DNA of 64,000 nucleotides from JBHJHP01 sp042219825. GTDB taxonomy: Bacteria > Bacteroidota > Bacteroidia > Bacteroidales > UBA5342. This document shows positions 44,263 to 52,490 of this stretch, piece after piece. Below the pieces are notes generated by a model that saw nothing but the letters and a program-made list of their open reading frames with translations, was not told where the DNA came from and did no database searches. Numbering within the stretch: the stretch's first letter is position 1; the number at the start of each line of letters is the position of its first letter. A program made the translations under genes and the position numbers. The DNA lies in assembly GCF_042219825.1 (NCBI RefSeq), contig NZ_JBHJHQ010000001.1, forward strand, positions 620,001-684,000, read 5' to 3'.

Positions 44263-45861
44263 ATGTTCAAACAAAAGAAAAAACGCAAGGAAGAACTTCT
44301 GCAATCTTTTGGAAAACCATCTGCTGATGAAGTTGATATTGACTTAATAGCAGCGTTTTTCAATAAAAAAGATAAAAGCGATGCTTATCATGTCATTTCA
44401 GATAAAACCTGTCTGGACCTTGGCCTGGATACCTTGTTTCAGTATCTGGATAGAACCACTTCACCCATTGGCAAACAGGTTTTGTATAATAAGTTACGTA
44501 CAATTCATTCTTCATCAGCAAATAAGGATAAAAAGGAAGCCCTGATCCAAAAATTTATGGACGATCCGGAATTCAGGGTGTCGGTTCAGTTAAAACTCAA
44601 TAAGGTAGATCATAAAAACGGGTATTACATTCCCTCACTGTTTCAGGATGAACACCTTGAACCACCCCGTTGGTTTAGTGCCATAAAATTTCTTTCATTT
44701 ACAAGCGTAGCATCATTGATTCTGTTGCCTTTTAATATCAATTTCCTGTTTATTTTGCTGGCGCTGTTTGCGGTAAATACGGTAATCCATTACTGGAATA
44801 AAAATAATCTTTACCAGTATCTGGGATCCATACCACAATTACTTAAACTGAATGCTGTTGCCAGAGATCTTTATCAATATAATGATTTTAAATTTATTGA
44901 CGATAAAGTCCCTCAAGCGCTTTCTGTCCTGAATAAAATCAGAAACCGCATGTCGTTTTTCAGACTGGAATCCGGACTGCAAAGCGAAATACAGGCCATA
45001 ACATGGGGCATACTGGAACTTTTTAAAATATTGTTTCTGATTGAACCGCTGTTGCTCTTTGATGTTCTGAAATTACTCGACACACGTCGCGACGAAATAG
45101 AAACACTGTTTACTTTCACCGGTGAAATTGATGCACTGATTTCCATTGCATCACTCCGAAGCAAACCGGATCAGGTTTGTATTCCTGAAATATCAGACAA
45201 ATCACAAATAATTGCTGAGTCGGTATATCATCCCCTGATAGAAGATTGTGTGGTAAATTCTATTGACACACGCAACAAATCCGTTCTGCTGACCGGCTCA
45301 AACATGTCAGGTAAAACCACTTTTATACGCACAATTGGTCTGAATGTGATCACGGCTCTTACATTGAATACCTGTTTTGCAAAATCCTTTATCACATCCC
45401 GTTTTGCGGTTTCCTCTGCCATCCGGATCAGCGATGATCTGCTGAACGATAAAAGCTACTATTTTGAAGAGGTTCTTACCATAAAATCCATGATTGATGC
45501 ATCTGTATCCGGAAAATCCAACTTTTTTTTGCTGGATGAAATTTTTAAGGGAACCAATACGGTAGAACGCATTTCTGCAGGTAAAGCCGTGTTATCAGAA
45601 CTGAGCCGGAATGGTAACCTGGTATTTGTCTCCACACACGATATTGAATTGACAGATTTGCTTCAGGACAGTTACGAGTTGTACCACTTTAGTGAACGTG
45701 TGGAACAATCCAATGTAGATTTTGACTATATTTTGAAACGCGGAAAACTAACTCAGCGCAACGCTATCCGAATTCTCGAAATTAATGGTTATCCTGAGTC
45801 GGTTATAAAAGAAGCCGTTACACTATCCCGGAATTTTGATGAGATTTTCAGAAAGTCTTAA
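44263..45861 (+). CDS. Membrane-spanning MutS-family ATPase
   Basis: The C-terminal half is a MutS-type ATPase domain: Walker A GSNMSGKTT near residue 345, Walker B FFLLDEIFKGTNT near 425, and VSTHDIELTDLL with a switch His. The N-terminal half has lever-like helices but also hydrophobic segments at about 145-165, 166-185 and 247-268 that look like membrane helices, which MutS1 and MutS2 lack. No mismatch-recognition domain (Phe-x-Glu) or Smr domain is seen. It belongs to a Bacteroidota group annotated simply as MutS-related proteins. Role unknown; DNA mismatch repair should not be assumed. Length is 532 residues. Confidence 0.85.
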   Translation: MFKQKKKRKEELLQSFGKPSADEVDIDLIAAFFNKKDKSDAYHVISDKTCLDLGLDTLFQYLDRTTSPIGKQVLYNKLRTIHSSSANKDKKEALIQKFMDDPEFRVSVQLKLNKVDHKNGYYIPSLFQDEHLEPPRWFSAIKFLSFTSVASLILLPFNINFLFILLALFAVNTVIHYWNKNNLYQYLGSIPQLLKLNAVARDLYQYNDFKFIDDKVPQALSVLNKIRNRMSFFRLESGLQSEIQAITWGILELFKILFLIEPLLLFDVLKLLDTRRDEIETLFTFTGEIDALISIASLRSKPDQVCIPEISDKSQIIAESVYHPLIEDCVVNSIDTRNKSVLLTGSNMSGKTTFIRTIGLNVITALTLNTCFAKSFITSRFAVSSAIRISDDLLNDKSYYFEEVLTIKSMIDASVSGKSNFFLLDEIFKGTNTVERISAGKAVLSELSRNGNLVFVSTHDIELTDLLQDSYELYHFSERVEQSNVDFDYILKRGKLTQRNAIRILEINGYPESVIKEAVTLSRNFDEIFRKS

Positions 45862-46216
45862 CATTTTATGTGAAAGTATTATTGGAATTTATCTACTAGA
45901 GACGATCTTAATATTTTATTTTACCCTTTTCGTCTTCTGGCTTTAATTCATATTTCTCGCTGATAATCGCAGAATAGATCGCGAAGTTTCGCAGATTTTA
46001 ATCCGGACTTCATTTATAATTTCTCAAAATAGCTACATGTTTTTTACAACCCCAAACAAAAAAAATTGTCTTTTACAATAAAGCAGAATATTACGGAGTA
46101 ATCCCAAATTCATGTACACGTTCTTTTTCAACCTCAGTTCACCTCCATTTACTAACAATTCACAGTAAAAAAATGCGGCTTATCAGTTTCTGGTTCAGTA
46201 GATGAAAAGCTGTATA
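45862..46216. other. Intergenic region without recognisable gene
   Basis: No gene, RNA or strong hairpin is seen here. On the minus strand, between about 45905 and 45995, a frame without start codon reads a charged C-terminus-like stretch (EKYELKPEDEKGKIKY then stop) and overlaps TGCG-rich short repeats. It may be a decayed gene end or chance. Confidence 0.4.
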
Positions 46217-46224
46217 TAATTTTG
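46217..46224 (+). promoter_or_regulatory. -7 box (TAATTTTG) of the START-DUF2062-SDR operon
   Basis: A perfect TAnnTTTG match ending 13 nt before the ATG at 46238. The -33 position has only a weak TTC. A short leader of about 10 nt is predicted. Confidence 0.5.
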
Positions 46225-46237
46225 ATAAAAAACAAGG

Positions 46238-46861
46238 ATGATACGTTTTCTTATTCTGGCAATTTTCACAATTTCTTCTGGAAATATTTTCCCAAAGGAT
46301 TATGCCATTCTTTCGGAATGGAAAACAGATAAAACATCGGATGGCATAAGTATCAGTTACCGATGGGTTACTGTTGGTGATACACTTAAAACCCGCGAAA
46401 TGAAGACTGCTTTGCACATACATGCGTCACCGGAAGCGATTCTGAAGCAGTTTAAATCGGATGAAAAGCTCAGTAAATGGACAGCCGGCAGTAGAAACTG
46501 TTCGGTATTGCAATCTTCAGAAGACGAATGGATTACCTATACGCTTTATGATATGCCATGGCCGTTCACATCGAACGATCTGGTTACTTTATATCGTAAA
46601 ACGATTCATAATAAAATCACACGCATTTTTATTGAAAGTACACCCGATTATATTCCTGAAAAGGCTGATACCGAGCGGATGGAACATTACCGGGGGCACT
46701 GGGATCTGATTCCTGAACCGGATGGCAGCACAAGGGTTGAATTTTGTACAACATCCTTTACAAAACCTGTGTTTCCCCGTTTTATTCAGGATCCCATATT
46801 ACAGGAAATAATGATCGATTCTATGATAAAATTAAAAAAACAGGCAGAAGGAGAGTTATGA
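46238..46861 (+). CDS. Exported START/SRPBCC-domain lipid-binding-like protein
   Basis: The 207-residue protein has a signal peptide (FLILAIFTISSGNIFP) and a START-like helix-grip domain: HIHASPEAILKQFKSDEKLSKWT, YDMPWPFTSNDLVTLYRK and WDLIPEPDGSTRVEF are characteristic. Such domains hold lipids or other hydrophobic ligands in a cavity. The position of the signal suggests a periplasmic role. The stop overlaps the start of the DUF2062 gene (ATGA), so they are coupled; an SDR gene follows in the same operon. Confidence 0.83.
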   Translation: MIRFLILAIFTISSGNIFPKDYAILSEWKTDKTSDGISISYRWVTVGDTLKTREMKTALHIHASPEAILKQFKSDEKLSKWTAGSRNCSVLQSSEDEWITYTLYDMPWPFTSNDLVTLYRKTIHNKITRIFIESTPDYIPEKADTERMEHYRGHWDLIPEPDGSTRVEFCTTSFTKPVFPRFIQDPILQEIMIDSMIKLKKQAEGEL

Positions 46862-47298
46862 TGCGTAAAACACTCAGAAAAATATTATCTATAAATGGTG
46901 AACCCAAAACCATCGCAAGAGGATTTGCTTTAGGATCGTTCATTGGCATGTTACCAATACCGGGATTTCAGATGTTGGTTTCCCTTGCAATTGCTGCAGT
47001 AATCAAGGTTAATAAAAAAGCTGCCTGCATCGGTGTTTTCAATACCAATGTAGCCACGGGAGCTTTTGTGTTTGCCTTTAATTACTGGCTGGGAAAATCC
47101 ATTCTGAACCTTTCACCGCATTTTGTCATGCCGGAAAAAATTGGGTTCTCATTCATTTTTACGGTTCTGGAATCCGGCAAGGATGTGTTTCTATGTATGC
47201 TAACCGGTGGAATTATTACCGGACTTATCGCATTATTTTCTGTGTATTATATCACCATGTATTATTTTAAAGTCAAACAATATGCAACCAATAAATAA
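46858..47298 (+). CDS. DUF2062 family membrane protein
   Basis: The 146-residue protein starts MMRKTLRK and then follows the DUF2062 pattern: SINGEPKTIARGFALGSFIGMLPIPGFQMLVSLAIAA with its Gly-Pro-rich hydrophobic helix, NTNVATGAFVFAFNYWLGK, and two further membrane segments. DUF2062 proteins are small inner-membrane proteins of unknown function. The ATG at 46858 overlaps the preceding stop as ATGA, and the final 17 nt overlap the SDR gene. Confidence 0.85.
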   Translation: MMRKTLRKILSINGEPKTIARGFALGSFIGMLPIPGFQMLVSLAIAAVIKVNKKAACIGVFNTNVATGAFVFAFNYWLGKSILNLSPHFVMPEKIGFSFIFTVLESGKDVFLCMLTGGIITGLIALFSVYYITMYYFKVKQYATNK

Positions 47299-48088
47299 AC
47301 CATATGCTGTGATAACAGGAGCCAGCAAAGGTCTGGGATTAGAGCTGGCAAAGTCTGTAGCTGCTCAGAACAGGAATCTGATCCTCGTGTCCCTTCCGGG
47401 AGAATCCGTCAGGGAAAGAGCCGAAGAATTAATGGAATCCTTTAAAATAGATGTTAGATATTATGAAACAGATCTGACAAATCTTGAAAACATCAACGTT
47501 CTCAGCTCCTGGATCAAGGCTAATTTTAAGATAGATATGCTGATCAACAATGCAGGAACCGGTGGTAGTTGCGATTTTACACTCAGTGAGACAGAATACC
47601 TTAACACTATAATGCAACTGAATATGACGGCAACGGTTATGTTGACCCGGAAACTTATTCCCCTACTGCAGCAACATGAACGGGCCTACATTCTGAATAT
47701 CGCCAGTATGGCTTCATTTGGCCCCATGCCTTACAAAACCGTTTATCCGGCATCCAAAGCCTTTATATACTCTTTTTCGCGCGGATTGTATGCCGAATTA
47801 CGTCACACTAATATCTTTGTCAGTGTAGCACATCCGGGACCAATGGCTACCACTCCTGAAATCGCAGCACGTATCCGGAAACACAACAGGTTGATCAGAA
47901 CAACTGTACTATCTTCAGAAAAAACGGCTCAAATATGTATCAGACAACTGTTAAAAAAAGACGCACTGATTTTACCCGGTTTTATGAATAAAGTCAGCTG
48001 GCTGATTATCAAAATGAGTCCGGTCTGGTTACGGCTTCATATTTTCAGACGGTCATTGTTGAAAGAACTTAGGCCACAAATAGTATAA
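47282..48088 (+). CDS. Short-chain dehydrogenase/reductase (classical SDR)
   Basis: A 268-residue NAD(P)-dependent oxidoreductase: cofactor loop TGASKGLGLELA, NNAGTGG, catalytic Ser in NIASMASFGPMP and Tyr-Lys in YPASKAF, then HPGPMAT. The C-terminal 50 residues are basic and hydrophobic and may touch the membrane. The substrate is unknown; overlap with the DUF2062 gene and the START-domain gene upstream suggests a lipid or lipid-like substrate, which is inference. Confidence 0.9.
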   Translation: MQPINKPYAVITGASKGLGLELAKSVAAQNRNLILVSLPGESVRERAEELMESFKIDVRYYETDLTNLENINVLSSWIKANFKIDMLINNAGTGGSCDFTLSETEYLNTIMQLNMTATVMLTRKLIPLLQQHERAYILNIASMASFGPMPYKTVYPASKAFIYSFSRGLYAELRHTNIFVSVAHPGPMATTPEIAARIRKHNRLIRTTVLSSEKTAQICIRQLLKKDALILPGFMNKVSWLIIKMSPVWLRLHIFRRSLLKELRPQIV

Positions 48089-48155
48089 AACTGATAAATT
48101 TTCCTTATGTTATATACAAAAGACGATAATTGTTAACTGATCCAATGCAGAACTA

Positions 48156-49133
48156 ATGGAACAGATTCTTGTAACAGGCGGAACCGGTTTTTTAGGATAT
48201 CACATTGTGAATGAGGCTATAGGTCAATGTTATGCTGTAAAAGCTATTGTTCGCAAACACAGTGATGTATCCTTTTTATCTCAACTGGATTGCCATATTA
48301 TTTACGGTGATATTACTTCAAAACAAGACGTAACGGAAGCTGTAAAAGGATGCCATTATGTTATTCATTGTGCGGCGAAAACATCGCAAACAGGAAAATT
48401 AAATGAATTTATTCCGGTTAATGTAACCAGCATCCAGCTCATCATTGAAGCCTGCCATCATTTTAATGTTAAACGTTTGGTTTATATCAGCAGCGCCAAT
48501 AGTTTTACTAACGGAACAAAAATAAATCCGGGAACAGAAGATTCGGGTTTTATGCCGTGGCTTCAAAAATCAGGTTATGCCATGAGTAAACATATGGCTC
48601 AGAACATGTTACAAAAAGCCTGTAATGATAAAAATATTGATGCAGTTATTGTGGCTCCTACCTTTATGATTGGGGCATACGATGTAAAACCTTCCAGTGG
48701 GAAACTCCTGTTACAGGGACTTAAGCGTATAGCGTTATATCCACCCGGAGGAAAATGTTTTGTGAGTGTGACGAATGTAGCAAACGCTACAGTTAACGCA
48801 TTAAAAAAAGGTAAATCGGGTGAAGCATATCTGTTAGCCGGTATCAACCTGACATACGGAGAGTTCTTCAGGATTGTTGGCAAAAACAGTTCTAAGAAGC
48901 AGATTTTAATAAAAGTACCCGGACTGATACTAAAGCTTGCAGGCTTAATTGGCGACTTGCTGATCAGTATGGGAAATGATGTCTCTTATAATTCATTAAA
49001 CATAAGGTTATTGATGCTTTCAAATTACTTTTCGAACCATAAAGCAAAAAAAGAACTTGGGTTGAAAGACACAGAGATTAACAGTTCGGTTCAGGATGCA
49101 ATAGACTGGTTTACAGAAAATAATTACATTTGA
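48156..49133 (+). CDS. NAD(P)-dependent epimerase/reductase (extended SDR)
   Basis: The 325-residue protein has an N-terminal VTGGTGFLGYHIVNEA cofactor loop, YVIHCAAKTS, YISSANSFTNG and a Tyr-Lys pair in SGYAMSKHMAQ. It resembles dihydroflavonol-4-reductase or 3-beta-hydroxysteroid-dehydrogenase-like members rather than sugar epimerases. It is followed 2 nt later by the LytS-type kinase gene and is 67 nt after the SDR gene, so it may belong to either unit. Substrate unknown. Confidence 0.87.
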   Translation: MEQILVTGGTGFLGYHIVNEAIGQCYAVKAIVRKHSDVSFLSQLDCHIIYGDITSKQDVTEAVKGCHYVIHCAAKTSQTGKLNEFIPVNVTSIQLIIEACHHFNVKRLVYISSANSFTNGTKINPGTEDSGFMPWLQKSGYAMSKHMAQNMLQKACNDKNIDAVIVAPTFMIGAYDVKPSSGKLLLQGLKRIALYPPGGKCFVSVTNVANATVNALKKGKSGEAYLLAGINLTYGEFFRIVGKNSSKKQILIKVPGLILKLAGLIGDLLISMGNDVSYNSLNIRLLMLSNYFSNHKAKKELGLKDTEINSSVQDAIDWFTENNYI

Positions 49134-49135
49134 GG

Positions 49136-50212
49136 ATGCTCAATATCGATTTTACACATATTAATAAGGTTTGGCTGCGGCTATTTATCATTTACTCCGT
49201 ATGCCTTTTAATTAAAGCCTTTGATCTTACTTTTGGCGGTTTTTTCGATATTACATTTCGGGGCCTTACATTTACAACATTTTTTCTGGGGTACTGGTAT
49301 CTGGTCTGGCATATAGCCGACAGAATTGAAAATACCTTACAGCGGGGAAATATGAATGGACTGATTCAGATTGTATTGCACCTGACTTATGGCTATTTTG
49401 CAAGTATCGTATTTAATATGTCATACCGCATTTGGGACACAGCATTTTATGGGAATGGCGACGAATGGGCAAGGAACCGTTTACTGAATCCGGAGTTAAC
49501 GGTAAGCCTGACGCTTTTCTATTTTCTCATCTACGTCACTAATCAGTATTTCAGATCGAATATCGCAGCCAGGGAAAAACAGATACGTCTGGAATCGCTT
49601 GAAAAAGAAGCTGCTGTGGCGCAATACAGAGCGTTAAAATCACAAATTGAACCTCATTTTTTATTCAACAGTCTGAGTGTTCTTTCTTCTGTAGTCTATA
49701 AGGACGCAGATATGGCCAACAAGTTCATTATAAAATTATCGCGCACGCTTCGGTATGTGATAGAAAAGAATGAGCATACATTGGTGAAACTTCAGGAGGA
49801 ACTACAAATTGTGAGCGATTATATTTTTTTGCTGAAAGTGAGATTCGGAGAAAGCATTGTATTTAATTATGGGATCCCTCCGGAACTGATCCGCATCTAT
49901 TCAGTGCCTCCTGTTTCCGTTCAGCTGCTGGTAGAGAATGCGGTAAACCACAACTCATTTTCTGAAGATAATCCTCTGAATATTACCATTAAGATAGATG
50001 ATGGAAACCTGGTGGTCAGCAATAACATTAACAAACGGAAGGATAAAAAAGATACAACAGGCCTCGGTCTGCTTAACCTGTCAAAACGGTTTAAACTTGT
50101 AGCAGGAAAGGACATACAGATCTCAGACGATGGGGTAAGTTATATTGTACGTCTTCCCTTGCTGACAAGTGACTACAGCACAGCCAGCCTTAAAAAGCCT
50201 ATACAACAATGA
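49136..50212 (+). CDS. LytS/YehU-type sensor histidine kinase
   Basis: The 358-residue kinase has four membrane helices in its first 140 residues (FIIYSVCLLIKAF, FTTFFLGYWYLVWHI, IVLHLTYGYFASIVF, SLTLFYFLIYVTNQYF), a coiled-coil, then the His_kinase (PF06580) domain: phospho-acceptor His in QIEPHFLFNSLSVL (about residue 174), N-box VQLLVENAVNHNSF and G-box TGLGLLNLSKRF. The N-terminus senses an unknown signal in the membrane. The start ATG at 49136 follows the epimerase stop by 2 nt; the stop overlaps the response regulator start (ATGA). Confidence 0.92.
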   Translation: MLNIDFTHINKVWLRLFIIYSVCLLIKAFDLTFGGFFDITFRGLTFTTFFLGYWYLVWHIADRIENTLQRGNMNGLIQIVLHLTYGYFASIVFNMSYRIWDTAFYGNGDEWARNRLLNPELTVSLTLFYFLIYVTNQYFRSNIAAREKQIRLESLEKEAAVAQYRALKSQIEPHFLFNSLSVLSSVVYKDADMANKFIIKLSRTLRYVIEKNEHTLVKLQEELQIVSDYIFLLKVRFGESIVFNYGIPPELIRIYSVPPVSVQLLVENAVNHNSFSEDNPLNITIKIDDGNLVVSNNINKRKDKKDTTGLGLLNLSKRFKLVAGKDIQISDDGVSYIVRLPLLTSDYSTASLKKPIQQ

Positions 50213-50964
50213 ATGTTCTGATCCTTGAAGATGAAGTCCATTCAGCCAACATGCTGATAAAATTACTGGAACAATATGATCCGGAAATCGGGATTGCGGA
50301 TATTATCGGAAGTGTTGAGAAAAGTATACAATGGTTTAAATCTCATCCCTTCCCCGATCTGATCTTTCAGGATATCAGGCTTTCTGATGGTGATTGTTTC
50401 AGTATTTATGAGGCCGTTCAGGTGCCAACGCCTGTAATCTTCACGACGGCTTACAGCAGCTATGCCATACAGTCGTTTAAGGTCAACAACATTGATTATC
50501 TGTTGAAACCTTATGATTACAGCGATCTTAAAAAAGCGATTGACAAATTTAAGGCCGTACAGGCCTATCATACGCCTGTTGAAAATAAATTACTGAGGGA
50601 AATTGTGAGAGGGAAAAAACCAATTCCGAGACAACGGATTTTGGTTAAAACAGGAGATAATTTTAAAACGGTGAGGTGCAGCGACCTGGTTTGTTTTTAT
50701 TCAGAGGATGGTCTTTCTTTTGCTATGACTGCTGATAACAAAAGCCTTATTGTGGATGAAAGTCTTTCAACACTGGAAAAACAGCTGGATGAAGCACAAT
50801 TCTTCAGGATAAGCCGGAAATTTATCGTCAATATTGATCACATACAAAAAATAACGCAGTGGTTTAATAACCGGCTTAAACTGCAACTATCAGCTAATTT
50901 AGATGAGGATATCCTGGTGAGTAGAGAACGGGTTACTTCGTTTAAAGCCTGGCTGAACCAATGA
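50209..50964 (+). CDS. LytTR-family response regulator
   Basis: The 251-residue protein has an N-terminal receiver domain with LEDEVHSANMLI, phospho-acceptor Asp55 in FQDIRLSDGD, the Thr in VIFTTAYSSYA and Lys in YLLKPYDYSD. A LytTR DNA-binding domain covers about 145-250 (ILVKTGDNFKTVRCSDLVCFYSEDG, FRISRKFIVNIDHI). It pairs with the LytS-type kinase by a 4-nt overlap. LytTR regulators bind direct repeats upstream of target promoters; none was identified here, so targets are unknown. Confidence 0.94.
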   Translation: MNVLILEDEVHSANMLIKLLEQYDPEIGIADIIGSVEKSIQWFKSHPFPDLIFQDIRLSDGDCFSIYEAVQVPTPVIFTTAYSSYAIQSFKVNNIDYLLKPYDYSDLKKAIDKFKAVQAYHTPVENKLLREIVRGKKPIPRQRILVKTGDNFKTVRCSDLVCFYSEDGLSFAMTADNKSLIVDESLSTLEKQLDEAQFFRISRKFIVNIDHIQKITQWFNNRLKLQLSANLDEDILVSRERVTSFKAWLNQ

Positions 50965-50970
50965 TTTTAA

Positions 50971-51005
50971 TGAATAATGAATAGTGAATAATGAATAATG
51001 AATAT
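50971..51005. repeat. Heptad-repeat array TGAATAN (left of the S23 gene)
   Basis: Five contiguous units TGAATAA, TGAATAG, TGAATAA and similar, exactly 7 bases each, begin 7 nt after the response regulator stop. The opposite-strand equivalent lies on the far side of the S23 gene at 51473-51570, giving an inverted pair. Confidence 0.8.
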
Positions 51006-51030
51006 TTAGTTATCATTTATTGTAGACTTT

Positions 51031-51390
51031 TCATTTGGTAAGTTTTCTTTTTGATGTATTTATTGAAGCAATTAGTAATCTGATAATTACTCTACATTTA
51101 TCTGTTAAAATCTCTTTATCTGATATTTCAATATAGTTTGTATCTGATAATAGTGAAATCCAGTAATCTGTTTCATTGGCTTCCTTAAGTGAAATACTGA
51201 GTTTTGATATGAAATCCGGTAAAGACTGCGCATATTCAGATTCTCTGCAAAGTGCCCCAATTGCAGTACCAGATCTTAAAAACTGTTTACTCAGATTATA
51301 TTCTTTATGATCTTTAAGTATTTTCTGATATGTAAAAATGACCAAAAGTGAAAATTCATAGGTCCTTTCTCGTAAAATATTCTTTTTCAT
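51031..51390 (-). CDS. Four-helix-bundle protein of the S23/IVP family
   Basis: The 119-residue protein matches the S23 family: an N-terminal RERTYEFSLLVIFTYQKI segment, then LSKQFLRSGTAIGALCRESEYAQSLPDFISKLSISLKEANETDYWI, which is its signature, and a C-terminal helix. Related proteins are encoded within intervening sequences of 23S rRNA and as accessory Avd proteins of diversity-generating retroelements, where a pentameric helix bundle binds nucleic acid. Here it stands alone between inverted heptad arrays, without rRNA or reverse transcriptase. The start ATG at 51390 fits the family; another ATG lies 9 nt upstream. Confidence 0.88.
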   Translation of the reverse strand: MKKNILRERTYEFSLLVIFTYQKILKDHKEYNLSKQFLRSGTAIGALCRESEYAQSLPDFISKLSISLKEANETDYWISLLSDTNYIEISDKEILTDKCRVIIRLLIASINTSKRKLTK

Positions 51391-51472
51391 GGTATACATA
51401 TTTCAGGGCAACAGAATATGTACAATTTACAAAATACAACGAATTTTAACAACGTGATATAGGGTAAATCAA

Positions 51473-51570
51473 TCATCCATTGTTAATCATCCATTGTTCA
51501 TCATTCATTGTTCATTGTTCATCATTCATTGTTCATTGTTCATCATTCATTCTTCCTTATTCATTCTTCA
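51473..51570. repeat. Heptad-repeat array (right of the S23 gene), 14 units
   Basis: Fourteen contiguous 7-base units, mostly TCATTCA, TTGTTCA and TCATCCA, run without a break in phase; the opposite strand reads TGAANNA. Within it a 21-bp block of three units is repeated twice in full. The array runs 14 nt into the 3' end of the polysaccharide deacetylase gene, so its stop codon and last codons are part of the repeat. Confidence 0.85.
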
Positions 51571-52369
51571 CTAAAACGAGAACTCGTTTTACAACATTTT
51601 TAGCCCGCTGAAGGATTAATTCTTTTAGCCAGGGAATAAATGAGGAATGCCAGCGCTGCGGATGAAAGGTAAACATAATCCGGTCAGGCAGTCTGTCCTG
51701 CTGAATGGCTTTTATGATATCTTTTGTGGAATGAAATACCAGACCTTCTCTCTCCCATCGTTCCTGGTGCTCCGGGATCTTATCGCGTACACTTACCTTA
51801 TATCCATCCCAACGGCGACCGGTATCGGTTAGATATAAGACTTTACTGAAATCCACATCAAAATAGGGTTCTCCGGTAATGCCGAAATCATGGTAATGTC
51901 GCAGCTTCGGCAAGCCTTCGGCGACCGATGTAGTGGTTTGCCATAAAGAGCGGTTGTCGTATTTAGATCTGGGACTTCCATGCATACAAATTGTAGTAAC
52001 AGAAGCCAGTTTTCTGAGCTTTTCAAGGTTTTCTTCAAACTGCTGCTCTGCAAGCTGTAAATTACCCTTAGACGTATCCATCGTCTCGTAATGATAACCA
52101 ATTTCGTGACCAGCGTTGCTAATATCTTCTATAATGTCTTCATTCCAGCTTTCAGGAACAGCCCTGAAATAATAACTACCCTTAATGTTCTTGTCAGACT
52201 GAATATGCGCTAACTGTTGTGAATTACCAGGCAGAAGATCCACGTCATGCCGTAATATCACAACCTTATTTTCAGGAGATTTAATATATTCTGCAAAAGT
52301 CTGGAACTGATAACCTTTTTGTTGTAGTGCCTCCAGAAGCTGTCGATATATTTTGAGTGTGAAATCCAT
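51557..52369 (-). CDS. Polysaccharide deacetylase-like (NodB-fold) protein
   Basis: This 270-residue protein shows VVILRHDVDLLPGNSQ with the metal-binding Asp pair, ISNAGHEIGYHYE with HxxxH-type ligands and CMHGSP, as in the NodB/CE4 superfamily members of surface-polysaccharide loci. A conserved terminal segment IMFTFHPQRWH has a further His. Deacetylation of an N-acetyl sugar in the nascent polymer is plausible. It is separated from wecB by a heptad-repeat palindrome and from the S23 gene by another array that supplies its stop codon. Confidence 0.85.
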   Translation of the reverse strand: MDFTLKIYRQLLEALQQKGYQFQTFAEYIKSPENKVVILRHDVDLLPGNSQQLAHIQSDKNIKGSYYFRAVPESWNEDIIEDISNAGHEIGYHYETMDTSKGNLQLAEQQFEENLEKLRKLASVTTICMHGSPRSKYDNRSLWQTTTSVAEGLPKLRHYHDFGITGEPYFDVDFSKVLYLTDTGRRWDGYKVSVRDKIPEHQERWEREGLVFHSTKDIIKAIQQDRLPDRIMFTFHPQRWHSSFIPWLKELILQRAKNVVKRVLVLVKNE

Positions 52370-52376
52370 TTTTGAA

Positions 52377-52490
52377 GGTGACGGGATAAAGGTTACTGGT
52401 GACAGGTTACGAGTTACAAGTTATACGTTACTGAAAAATAAATCATTTGGAAGACTACAACCTGTCACATGTCACGCGTAACCCGTAACT
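52377..52490. repeat. Inverted heptad-repeat pair downstream of wecB
   Basis: Eight contiguous 7-base units (52377-52432), mostly NGTTACN or GGTGACN, face five complementary units (52456-52490) read on the other strand, with a 23-nt spacer. The right array overlaps by two bases the wecB stop codon at 52489-52491. The two arms can form an imperfect hairpin. Confidence 0.85.

Noticed and set aside
45905..45995. Possible small gene end on the minus strand (EKYELKPEDEKGKIKY)
   Set aside because: No start codon, preceded by two in-frame stops and overlapping short TGCG-rich repeats; too short to call a pseudogene.
51031..51390. S23 gene as part of a diversity-generating retroelement or an rRNA intervening sequence
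   Set aside because: No reverse transcriptase, template/variable repeats or 23S rRNA sequence is present nearby.
51473..51570. CRISPR array
   Set aside because: Repeats are 7 bp and contiguous, with no spacers and no cas genes.
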